Part shown: piece after piece, positions 22,213 to 29,775 of the stretch | Numbering within the stretch: position 1 is the stretch's first letter | Layout of the letters: the number at the start of each line of letters is the position of its first letter | NCBI RefSeq assembly: GCF_003170075.1 | Contig: NZ_PMZU01000054.1 | Coordinates: forward strand, 1-32,493 | From: Methanoregula sp. | GTDB taxonomy: Archaea; Halobacteriota; Methanomicrobia; Methanomicrobiales; Methanospirillaceae | Reading direction: 5' to 3' | Length of the DNA stretch: 32,493 bases | Notes under the pieces: model-generated | Seen by the model: the letters and a program-made list of their open reading frames with translations, nothing else | What the model was told of the DNA's origin: nothing | Databases searched by the model: none | Position numbers and translations under genes: made by a program

Positions 22213-23095
22213 AAGCCGGGCAGAGCGGGAGAAGATCCTTGGTGTCGCCCATGCGATCGAGCGGAGCACGCACAAGGAACCGGAGAGAGGGTTCCGCGTC
22301 ATCATCACCGGGAAAGGCGGGGTGGGAAAGACCACCATCACGGCACTCTTGTCCCACCTCCTCTCAAAAGACGGCTTTACCCTTCTTGCGGTTGACGAGG
22401 ACCCGCAGATGAACCTGCCCTATGCTCTCGGCGTGCCAAAAGAGCAGGGCGACGCGGTGGTCCCGCTCACCAAAAACCTCGATTATGTGGAAGAGAAGAC
22501 CGGCGCCCGCCCGGGTGCCGGCTGGGGATCTCTCCTCAGGCTCAACCCGGATGTTTCCGATGTCGTCGAACGGTTCGGGATCAAAGGCCCCGGTGGCATC
22601 AGCATCCTTGTCATGGGAACGGTCGTGGCGCCGGCGACCGGGTGTCTCTGCCCTGAAAATGCGCTCCTTGAGGCGATCGTCCGGTACATCAACCTGCGGG
22701 AACGGGAGGTCATTCTCATGGATACGCAGGCCGGCGTGGAACACTTCGGCCGGTCGCTCGCACAGGGATTCGACCAGGCAGTCCTTGTCACCGACCCGAC
22801 GTTCAACGCGGTACAGGTAGCCCTGCATGCAGCACGACTCGCAAGAGCCCTCGGGATTCCCACCCGCCATCTCGTCATCAACCGGGTCCGCTCGGAAAAT
22901 GATATTAAAAAAGTCCGGGGGCTCATTGCCGGTTCGGAAGATCTGTTCACGGATCAGGTTGTCCTGCCCTACGACGAACAGCTCATCGAGTGCGAGCCAG
23001 GCGTGGAACCGCTCCTTGCCGGACCGGCAGTGTCGCCGTTCGTTGAGGGTGTGCGAACGCTCAAAGCGACACTTGTGCGGTTCGGGACACCATAA
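22205..23095 (+). CDS. cooC: CooC-type nickel-insertion ATPase
   Basis: A MinD/ParA-like P-loop ATPase that helps load nickel into CooS. The 296-residue protein starts at ATG 22205 inside the end of the previous gene. It has the deviant Walker A GKGGVGKTT (36-44), the switch segment AVDEDPQMNLPYALG, and the C-x-C pair C147/C149 (GCLCPENALLEAIV) that binds the metal at the dimer face in CooC. MDTQAGVEHFGRSLAQG follows, as in the family. Its place as the last gene of the operon with cooS makes the assignment firm. No Ni-binding histidine tail is seen. Confidence 0.92.
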   Translation: MPESRAEREKILGVAHAIERSTHKEPERGFRVIITGKGGVGKTTITALLSHLLSKDGFTLLAVDEDPQMNLPYALGVPKEQGDAVVPLTKNLDYVEEKTGARPGAGWGSLLRLNPDVSDVVERFGIKGPGGISILVMGTVVAPATGCLCPENALLEAIVRYINLREREVILMDTQAGVEHFGRSLAQGFDQAVLVTDPTFNAVQVALHAARLARALGIPTRHLVINRVRSENDIKKVRGLIAGSEDLFTDQVVLPYDEQLIECEPGVEPLLAGPAVSPFVEGVRTLKATLVRFGTP

Positions 23096-23192
23096 AATCC
23101 GTTTGTCATGAAAAATTTGAAATCTGCCAACGCCGGATTACACAAACTAAAAAATTGATGGTTGAGTGAACTGTTTCTCTCTTTTCAAAATT

Positions 23193-23344
23193 GCGATGAG
23201 TGCCGCCGTTCCTTAAGGGACGTCCCCGCGGCGGCTCACATGCAGAACCCGGTACACCTCCCTCGCCCAGCGAGGCCCAGATGAGGCTGCCTTTTCGACC
23301 CCCACCGGGGGGTGAGAAACCTCGTAATTTTTCAAAATATACCG
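23193..23344. repeat. Structured noncoding element, copy B
   Basis: Second copy of the element at 16227-16369, same orientation, starting 97 bp after cooC. The first stem is GCCGCCG...CGGCGGC (7 bp), the middle CCTCG-CCCAG-CGAGG is unchanged, and the third stem has grown to ACCCCC...GGGGGGT. Loops differ while stems stay paired, which argues for a conserved fold. It ends with the shared TTTT-rich, AAATAT-containing edge. Confidence 0.65.
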
Positions 23345-23619
23345 TATACTCCCTTGCTTATGCGGCCAATCTCCCAGCCCTGCTCAAACGGATGAAGGAG
23401 ACTGGGATCTTCGGCAATCTGGACATTTCCACGATTCGAAAAAGATCTCGCTTGTCGTGTCGGGACAGGCATGTTCACATCCAGGTACACCGGCTGGCTC
23501 GTGCGGTGAAGAAAATCAAAATAACCCGACTTTTTCGTCCGCACCAAACCATTGAGCGCCAGTCCCTGACTTAAAGACTGTCAAAGGGCTTCCGGTAAAA
23601 AAGAGGCTGAAATTTTCCC
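23345..23619. other. No recognised feature
   Basis: About 275 bp between the repeat element and the 3' end of the ABC permease gene. A minus-strand open frame of 71 codons (23332-23547) starts with TTG, has no ribosome site and runs into the repeat; I do not support it as a gene. Nothing else is recognised. Confidence 0.5.
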
Positions 23620-24828
23620 TTATTCATGCCGGAGTGCATCGATCGGGCTGAGGTTTGCCGCATGCCACGCCGGATACAACCCGCAGAGAAGACAGATGAT
23701 GATCCCAAACCCTACACCCTCAACAACCGACATCATACTTGTAACCGTAAAGAGGTACTGGGTGGTCTTGAACATCAGGGCACTTATCGCGTAGCCGGCA
23801 ATGAGACTGATGAAACCCCCGATCAGGCTCCCGACGATTCCGATAATAGCGGCCTCGTAGATGAACATGCTCATCACCTCTTTTTTCTGGGTGCCGATAC
23901 TGCGCATGATCCCGATCTCTTTGATCCGCTCGTTGACCGACATCATCATGATATTGAAGATGGAGACACCGGCGACAATCATCGAGATCCCGCCAATGGC
24001 CGTAACAAAGGTCGTGACCGTGCCAAACGTCTCGTAGATGGATGCAAGCGTCGCCTTGCTGTCGATCACGCTCACGGTCTTGTCCTTGGTGTTCCGGTTA
24101 AGCTGCTTCTCAATCGTGGTCTTTACACTGGCAGTATCGCCGCTCGTTACCTTGACCACTACTTCGTTGTACTCGTTCTGGTCGTTGTAGGTGTTCTCGA
24201 ACCAGTCCTTGGTCGCCACAATGGCATTATCGGTGCTGATATCGAAACTCATCCCCCGTTCCTTGATAATACCGGTGACCCGGAGCGCCCCGTACTCGCC
24301 GTCTTTACCAATGGAAATTCTCGACCCGACCTTGAGATTATGATCTTTTGCAAAGGTCGATCCTACGAGGCAACCGGAATTCCCGTTGCTGTAGTCGCCG
24401 GATTCGAGATCGGGAAGCAGGTCCTTTGTCTGGTCTGTTGGCAGGCCGTAGATCATCGCAACGATGTCGTCGCTGCCCACCCCCACTTTCATGTGCTCCG
24501 ATGTCGAGTGGACCGGGATCGCCACGTTCGGGGCGACCGCACGTTTGATCTGCTGGTAATTCTGGTCGGTAAGTTTTAAGTCGGCCGAGCTTCCTCCGCC
24601 ACCCCCGCCGCCCATACCCATACCGCCGCCACCGGCGTACGGGGTGACAATCACGCTGTCCCCGACAGATGAGAGACTCGCGGAAACCACCTGTACCACG
24701 CTGTTCCCGAGGATCCCCATGGATGCGATGGCAACAACACCGATGATAATCCCGAGCATCGCAAGGGTCGAGCGCAGCATGTGGATCCGGATGTTCCGTT
24801 TCGAAATCTCCCAGAATATCGTGCTCAT
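23620..24828 (-). CDS. MacB-like ABC transporter permease (copy 1)
   Basis: A 402-residue FtsX/MacB-type membrane subunit. One N-terminal helix (MLRSTLAMLGIIIGVVAIA, about 18-36) is followed by a glycine-rich stretch (about 65-80), a large outside domain to about residue 265, and three C-terminal helices with the FtsX pattern (FNIMMMSVNERIKEIGIMRS, then IGTQKKEVMSMFIYEAAIIG). It ends in ANLSPIDALRHE, typical of the family. Such proteins do not form a channel but pass force from the ATPase to an outer partner, for export of peptides, lipids or drugs. The ATG overlaps the ATPase stop by 4 bp. Confidence 0.92.
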   Translation of the reverse strand: MSTIFWEISKRNIRIHMLRSTLAMLGIIIGVVAIASMGILGNSVVQVVSASLSSVGDSVIVTPYAGGGGMGMGGGGGGGSSADLKLTDQNYQQIKRAVAPNVAIPVHSTSEHMKVGVGSDDIVAMIYGLPTDQTKDLLPDLESGDYSNGNSGCLVGSTFAKDHNLKVGSRISIGKDGEYGALRVTGIIKERGMSFDISTDNAIVATKDWFENTYNDQNEYNEVVVKVTSGDTASVKTTIEKQLNRNTKDKTVSVIDSKATLASIYETFGTVTTFVTAIGGISMIVAGVSIFNIMMMSVNERIKEIGIMRSIGTQKKEVMSMFIYEAAIIGIVGSLIGGFISLIAGYAISALMFKTTQYLFTVTSMMSVVEGVGFGIIICLLCGLYPAWHAANLSPIDALRHE

Positions 24829-25496
24829 TGCGCAATTCTCCCGTCAACAATCCTGATGATCCGATCCGAATATTCGGCTATGTGGGGATCATGCGTGACA
24901 ATGATGATGGTCGCACCTTTATGGTGCAGCTCGGTCATGAGCTCCATGATGCTTGCCCCGGTCTTTGAATCGAGGTTCCCCGTAGGTTCATCACAGAGGA
25001 GGATGTCGGGATCATTAATGAGTGCCCGTGCAACGGCAACACGCTGCTGCTGGCCTCCCGAAAGCTCGAGCGGGGTGTGGGTATAGAACCGTTCCTCAAG
25101 CTGGACGGCCCGGAGCACTTCGATCGCTTTTTTTTCATCGACCTGTTTCTGTGATTTGAGCATCTGGGGAAAACTGACGTTCTCGATGATATTTAAGAGG
25201 GGAAAGAGGTTGAAGTACTGGAAGATGAACCCGATGCGGTCCCTTCGCAGGTTGGTGAGTTCGACATCGCTCATGTCATGGACACCAATCCCGCTGATGA
25301 AGATATACCCTGTGGTGGGGGTGTCAAGGCAGCCCATCATGTTCAGGAGTGTGGACTTGCCCGAACCCGACGGCCCCATGATCGAGATGAACTCCCCGCG
25401 TTCCACGGTAAAGGAGATGTGATCGAGGGCCGTCACATCCCCGGCTTTGAGCGGGTAGATTTTTACGACATCCTTAAACTGGATTACCGGAACCAT
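24825..25496 (-). CDS. MacB/LolD-type ABC ATPase (copy 1)
   Basis: A 223-residue ATPase driving the adjoining permease. Walker A is GPSGSGKST (41-49), the Q-loop FIFQYFNLFP, the signature LSGGQQQRVAVARAL, Walker B ILLCDEPTGNLD and the H-loop VTHDPH. ATG 25496 (MVPVIQFKDVVKIYP) gives the same length as copy 2; the open frame upstream overlaps the previous gene and is not used. Copy 1 has a tyrosine (GYIFISG) where copy 2 and most relatives have an acid (GDIFISG). Confidence 0.94.
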   Translation of the reverse strand: MVPVIQFKDVVKIYPLKAGDVTALDHISFTVERGEFISIMGPSGSGKSTLLNMMGCLDTPTTGYIFISGIGVHDMSDVELTNLRRDRIGFIFQYFNLFPLLNIIENVSFPQMLKSQKQVDEKKAIEVLRAVQLEERFYTHTPLELSGGQQQRVAVARALINDPDILLCDEPTGNLDSKTGASIMELMTELHHKGATIIIVTHDPHIAEYSDRIIRIVDGRIAQ

Positions 25497-25506
25497 GGCC
25501 GGGGCC

Positions 25507-26700
25507 TCACTGTTTTTTGATCCGTCTGGTGTAATAGTACCAGCCGCCGGCTGCGAGAATGACAATGAGGATAATTCCCGGGAAGAGGAGCGGGTTCCCC
25601 TGCTGGTTTGCGGTATCAGTCAGTGCTGCACCAAAGATGCCGACATCCTGCTGGGACGAGATGACATTCCCGTCCGAGTCCTTATAGGATACCTGGATTG
25701 GTACACTGACCGTGTTGTTTGCTGCCGTGAAAGTTACTTCAAAACTGCCAAAATCGTCCGGCTTAAGTGCACCGATCACGTAGGACCGGTACGGGTCCTG
25801 GGGAGTCGCCGGGAATAATGCCGTAACCGTCACACCATTTGCTGTCGTGAGGCCGGCGTTTGTCACATCTCCGGTAACGTGATAGACCCCGTCGGTGAGT
25901 TTCACCTCAACATTGCTGACCTTGGGAGTTGCCTGTTTCTTGTCGGTCCCAAACGTTACCGGTAAGGATTGGGTAACTGAGTGGTGGTTGTCCCCGTTGT
26001 CATATTTCACCGTCATGATGAGAACGGACTCGGTATCCGGGGTGACGGAAAATGTCGCATTTATGGCAGAATTTGCGCCAAGCCACCCAAGGTACTGCTC
26101 CGATGGGGTTATTGTCGTCCCGTTCCCGACTACGTCAATGATGACATTTTTTACATCGTTTTGCCGGGGGTTGGCAATCTGGACGGTGATCGTATCTTTT
26201 TTCCCAGCGGTGAAGGTATCCGGTGTGCTTATGACACTCAGTATAATGGGCGTATTGTCAACCTTGACCGGAGTACGGTAATACAGGCTGTCCGCATCCC
26301 GGAAACCAAGAGAGAACGTCGGGTAATACGTACCGTCCAGCTTATCGGTCATAACGTTAAACACGTACGTCCGGGTCTGGAGCGGGCCGACATTGGACGA
26401 AGAATCGTACGAGCCGCTGGTGAGACGGATATCATTATCGCCAAACGTCGCATGGTTGAACATGACGCCGTCGGTGGTATTGCCGGTATTGGTATTGCCG
26501 TTGGTGACGGCAAAGGTCACCGTTGCGGTATCCCCGGTGAAAAGAACGGCAGGGTCGATGGTTATATTGGATACGTATACTCTTCCTGCAGCAGTAATCG
26601 AATCCGTTGTTGTGTAACCACTCACCGGAAGGACGAGCGCTCCGAATACCACAAGAAGGAACATGAATAGTACAAAACCGGTTCGGGTGCTGCGGGGCAT
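25507..26700 (-). CDS. Anchored extracellular protein of the ABC unit (copy 1)
   Basis: A 397-residue exported protein of the COG1361 S-layer-like kind often found with MacB-type transporters in methanogens. ATG 26700 (MPRSTRTGFVLFMFLLVV) starts a signal peptide ending near GALVLPVSGY. Beta-rich, CARDB-like repeats follow (ITVQIANPRQNDVKNVIIDV; YHVTGDVTNAGLTTANGVTV), with asparagine-rich glycosylation-type sites, then one C-terminal membrane helix (LLFPGIILIVILAAGG) and a basic tail (YYYTRRIKKQ). It probably sits outside the cell, anchored by that helix, and gates or receives the exported substrate. It lies 10 bp before the ATPase gene. Confidence 0.87.
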   Translation of the reverse strand: MPRSTRTGFVLFMFLLVVFGALVLPVSGYTTTDSITAAGRVYVSNITIDPAVLFTGDTATVTFAVTNGNTNTGNTTDGVMFNHATFGDNDIRLTSGSYDSSSNVGPLQTRTYVFNVMTDKLDGTYYPTFSLGFRDADSLYYRTPVKVDNTPIILSVISTPDTFTAGKKDTITVQIANPRQNDVKNVIIDVVGNGTTITPSEQYLGWLGANSAINATFSVTPDTESVLIMTVKYDNGDNHHSVTQSLPVTFGTDKKQATPKVSNVEVKLTDGVYHVTGDVTNAGLTTANGVTVTALFPATPQDPYRSYVIGALKPDDFGSFEVTFTAANNTVSVPIQVSYKDSDGNVISSQQDVGIFGAALTDTANQQGNPLLFPGIILIVILAAGGWYYYTRRIKKQ

Positions 26701-26741
26701 ACACCGTGCCCCTTTTCCCAAAACACCCTGCCTCCTTTCAA

Positions 26742-26787
26742 ACAATATATCCCGGATTCCATGGCCATTTACAAAGCGGTTATATAA
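26742..26787 (-). promoter_or_regulatory. Tandem TATA boxes of ABC unit 1
   Basis: On the minus strand CTTATATAACC (26778-26788) and GGATATATTG (26743-26752) lie 80 and 47 bp before the ATG at 26700. A GGAGG follows the second. Two start sites are possible. Confidence 0.45.
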
Positions 26788-26838
26788 GAACATTCGCGCA
26801 TCCTCGGTTCTGCAGTTTCCTTCTGCATATAGTTCCAC

Positions 26839-27721
26839 TAATGTTTTACCCGGAGCTTAAAAAAGGTCTTATAGAGGAGCGCGCCATTCGGGATATCTTC
26901 GGGGTCGCCACAAGCCTAGTAATCAGTATGCCGTTAGCAGAACCGAAAAAATACCGTGACGGGGCCGGTTATGTAATGAGATAGAGATGCAAATCGTTTT
27001 ACCGGATCGTATATGCCACGGATTGGGGGGATTCAGGAATTTCGTCCCCGGGGCCGGAACGACAGAGGGGGAGAGGGTACTTCTGGCTGATCATACCAGC
27101 AAGGAATTACCCCCGGCGTGTCCTCGAAGGAAGGGAGGGCGCAAAAGTGCAAGGAGATTGCCATTGTACACTTGCCCGCTCCTGCCTCACCGGTATTCCG
27201 GTAAGGATTCACTACCTCCTTATAGGGGCCATCGCCATGTACCGGCGATTGTTCCCGGGTATGACGTTCCTGAATTGCATTTTTGTCCTGCTATGTAATC
27301 CCGCAGCATCTCATCAGATCCTGGAAAATTTCGTCCCCGGATACCCAACGGTAAAAGGCAGATCCTGTATGCGAATGCGAGTGCCTGATGCGACGGTGAA
27401 TATAATCTGTATGGCATGATCAATGACGGCAATGAGGATCGGTGAATCTCGGTCCAGTGCGGGTGGGGCACTGGGGTACGGTGGCATTGGATCCTCCGCA
27501 ACGAGCAGGGCTGTTTGCAGTCCGGCCGACCTCGCTGGCATGGAAATATTCTCCGGGTATGGCGTCTTCTGGATCGTCTCGGGTCTTGGCATCGTTCACT
27601 CAATAAATCACACACAAACCACCCCGGCGATTTATAGCATGGTAAGGATCTCCTGTTCTGGAATTTTAGAGGTAAGAAATCTTCTCCATCTATTTCGGAG
27701 AGGATCCCCTACATCATGGAA
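26839..27721. other. Long stretch without a recognised gene
   Basis: About 880 bp. Open frames are short, lack ribosome sites and look unlike proteins; the best is 26841-26984 (47 codons, plus strand, MFYPELKKGLIEERA...). A 14-bp word AATTTCGTCCCCGG occurs twice, at 27038 and 27327. G-rich runs (GGGGGG, GAGGGGGAGAGGG) and a few short inverted repeats (ACCGGTATTCCGGT near 27190) are seen. It may hold decayed genes or an unrecognised RNA. Confidence 0.45.
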
Positions 27722-28120
27722 CTAACATGGCTTCAGAATGCCACAATCACGGGCATGGGCCTGCAGCAGCCTCACGTTCAGCATCATGGCACGGGCCTCC
27801 TCCATTTTCTGTTCTTTAATGTCCGCGAGAATCTCCGCAAATGGCTTTGCGGGCCGGAAGCTCTTCACCGGCCGTCCTTTTGTCCCACCCTGGACAGCAC
27901 GGCATGATATCCAGGTTCTGTTGAGCAGGTATGTAGTCGCAAGACTGACTTCAGGTTGGCGGAGATTTGCCCCGCACTCAATATCTCGTATCGTGGATTC
28001 CGGTTTTGATAGCAGGTACACAAGTACCTTGGAAAAGGATCTCTTGAATCCAAGTTCTACGAGAAGATCTATTACGGTCTCATCATCTTCTGTGAAATAG
28101 GTAATTTCTCTAAGTTCCAT
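27722..28120 (-). CDS. Winged-helix transcriptional regulator
   Basis: A 132-residue DNA-binding protein. Residues 20-80 form a winged helix (FKRSFSKVLVYLLSKPESTI, then LRQPEVSLATTYLLNRTWI) ending in a basic wing (GGTKGRPVKSFRPAK). Residues 85-132 are a helix that probably pairs two subunits (ILADIKEQKMEEARAMMLNV). It resembles the small TrmB/ArsR-like regulators of methanogens. It is last in line after the second ABC unit, the MATE gene and a small gene on the same strand, 63 bp behind the latter, and may control the exporter cluster. The ligand is unknown. Confidence 0.82.
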   Translation of the reverse strand: MELREITYFTEDDETVIDLLVELGFKRSFSKVLVYLLSKPESTIRDIECGANLRQPEVSLATTYLLNRTWISCRAVQGGTKGRPVKSFRPAKPFAEILADIKEQKMEEARAMMLNVRLLQAHARDCGILKPC

Positions 28121-28183
28121 ACTGGCATTCGCCTAGCACTTTATCGTAATTTTCCTCCATCTCATCACTCTCCCATTACCCGG

Positions 28184-28342
28184 TCATGCTTGGCGCGGTT
28201 CAACAGTGTTGAGGATTTTGGCAATGACCCGGGCGCTGTCTTGGCATTTTTGGGATCCCCCCTCCTCAAGAACCTGCAGATGCCTGCGTATTTCGCTGAT
28301 TTCATCAGATGTAATGATGACCCAGTGGTTACTATGAGACAT
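28184..28342 (-). CDS. Small protein of unknown function
   Basis: A 52-residue soluble protein from ATG 28342: MSHSNHWVIITSDEISEI, then a helical stretch RRHLQVLEEGG and KCQDSARVIAKIL. A strong ribosome site (GGGAGGTG) lies six bases upstream, inside the end of the MATE gene, which it overlaps by 11 bp. Co-translation with the exporter is likely. I do not recognise the family. Confidence 0.65.
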   Translation of the reverse strand: MSHSNHWVIITSDEISEIRRHLQVLEEGGSQKCQDSARVIAKILNTVEPRQA

Positions 28343-29768
28343 GAGGGGCACCTCCCGGTTTCTGGGCTTCCAGTTTTGACAGGTATATCCACACCCAGAA
28401 AAAGGCAAACAACCCCCCGGCTATTTCCCCAGCCACCATGCCCCACCAGATCCCGGTCTCGCCCATACCGAAGATGAACGTGAACAGGCATGCAAAGAGA
28501 ATGGCAAATACCAGGCTTCGCATGATAGTCAGGAACAGCGAGGTCGGCCCTTTCCCCACACCCTGAAGGACTGAAGACGAGATAAGCCCCAGCGGCACGA
28601 AGGGATAAAACAGGCACATGACCTGGATGAACGCGGCAATTGTCGGGTAGAGATGCGCCCCCTCCTGCGAATACGAGAATATCGCGGCGATCTGGTAGGC
28701 AAATACCCAGGTGATCGTGCTTACGCAGAGTGCAATCAGTACGCCAAACAAGATCGCAAACCGATGAGTTTCCCGGATCCTGTCAATATGCCGGGCCCCG
28801 TACGCTGCACCTACCACAGAAACGACCACGGTCCCGGTTGCAACGACCGGGACGATCCCAAACGATACGACCCGAAAGCCCACCGAAAAGACGGCGACCG
28901 CATCGGTGTTTGCTACGAGAACCAGCATCAGGTTGAGAATAATACTTAAGATCGACATCGCAAGATACTCGACACTGGCCGGAATCCCGACGGTCAGGAT
29001 ATCCTGTGCCGCACTCCGGCACGGTGCAAAGATCCGCCACGAGAGGCAGACGTACAGGTCTTTTTTGACAAAGAACCAGTACAGGAGCACCGCGGTTACT
29101 GCTGCAAGGGAGATGACCGTCCCCCAGGCCGCCCCGGCAATTCCGAGGCCCAGACCATAGATGAGGATCGGGTCGAGGATAATAGTTAGGATGGACGCCG
29201 CGACCATAGCGTACATTGTCCTTCTGGCATCGCCCTCCGCCCGCAGGATCCCGTACGCGGCATTGACAAAGATGATAAAAAACGTGCCGCCGAAGATTAC
29301 CTGTCCGTATGATGTGGCAAGACCCGCTGTTGTCCCGGCACCAAACAAGATCGCGATGGGCCCGGCAAAAATAACAAGGGGGATTGTAAGGACGAAAGAA
29401 ATAATGACCGCAATAACAATCCCGTGAAGGGCAGTGTTACTCGCGCCGTTCCGATCGCCGGCACCAATTTTTCGTGCAATCGCTGATGTTGCACCTGCCC
29501 CTATACCCGTGCCCAGGCCGAGAAGGATCATAAACATGGGGCTTATGAACCCGACTGCTGCAAGAGCATCGGAGCCCAGCCCTGCGACCCAGATTGCGTT
29601 TACCACGTTGTAACTGGACATCAGGAGCATGGCGATGATCAGCGGTCCTGACAGGTTCAGGATTGCCTTTTTCGGATTGCCGGTCAGGATTTCGACGCCA
29701 TCGGTCGTGTCCGTGCGACACCCGGTTACGGGATCTTTTTTCTTTGGCTGAAAAAAGGGAATGCGCAT
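28332..29768 (-). CDS. MATE-family multidrug exporter
   Basis: A 478-residue polytopic membrane protein of the MATE group, which exports drugs or cationic metabolites using sodium or protons. About twelve helices in two related halves are visible; the family's first-helix pattern is GNPKKAILNLSGPLIIAMLL, followed by NAIWVAGLGSDALAAVGFI and GTGIGAGATSAIARKIGAGD. ATG 29768 is preceded by GAGGAATAA and lies 7 bp after the stop of the upstream ABC permease, so it belongs to that transcript. Copy 1 of the ABC unit has no MATE gene behind it. Confidence 0.92.
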   Translation of the reverse strand: MRIPFFQPKKKDPVTGCRTDTTDGVEILTGNPKKAILNLSGPLIIAMLLMSSYNVVNAIWVAGLGSDALAAVGFISPMFMILLGLGTGIGAGATSAIARKIGAGDRNGASNTALHGIVIAVIISFVLTIPLVIFAGPIAILFGAGTTAGLATSYGQVIFGGTFFIIFVNAAYGILRAEGDARRTMYAMVAASILTIILDPILIYGLGLGIAGAAWGTVISLAAVTAVLLYWFFVKKDLYVCLSWRIFAPCRSAAQDILTVGIPASVEYLAMSILSIILNLMLVLVANTDAVAVFSVGFRVVSFGIVPVVATGTVVVSVVGAAYGARHIDRIRETHRFAILFGVLIALCVSTITWVFAYQIAAIFSYSQEGAHLYPTIAAFIQVMCLFYPFVPLGLISSSVLQGVGKGPTSLFLTIMRSLVFAILFACLFTFIFGMGETGIWWGMVAGEIAGGLFAFFWVWIYLSKLEAQKPGGAPHVS

Positions 29769-29775
29769 TTATTCC

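Larger units (their letters stand above)
23620..26342 (-). repeat. Duplicated ABC export unit, copy 1 part shared with copy 2
   Basis: This segment and 29776-32493 are two copies of the same three-gene unit in the same orientation, similar at the DNA level through genes and gene junctions. The ATPases differ by 8 of 223 residues by eye. The shared stretch runs to the right window edge in copy 2, so its full length is not visible. Confidence 0.85.

Noticed and set aside
23200-23574. 124-codon plus-strand frame and 71-codon minus-strand frame over and after repeat copy B
   Set aside because: Both run across the structured element, lack good starts and show no protein-like pattern.
26841-26984. 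47-codon plus-strand frame beginning MFYPELKKGL
   Set aside because: Looks mildly protein-like, but there is no ribosome site and no recognised motif; it could be a decayed fragment.
27038-27340. Twice-occurring 14-bp word as a possible CRISPR or repeat array
   Set aside because: Only two copies, 289 bp apart, with no regular spacing or further copies.
28165-28617. 150-codon minus-strand frame overlapping the end of the MATE gene
   Set aside because: It is a shadow of the MATE gene in another frame; the real small gene here is 28184-28342.
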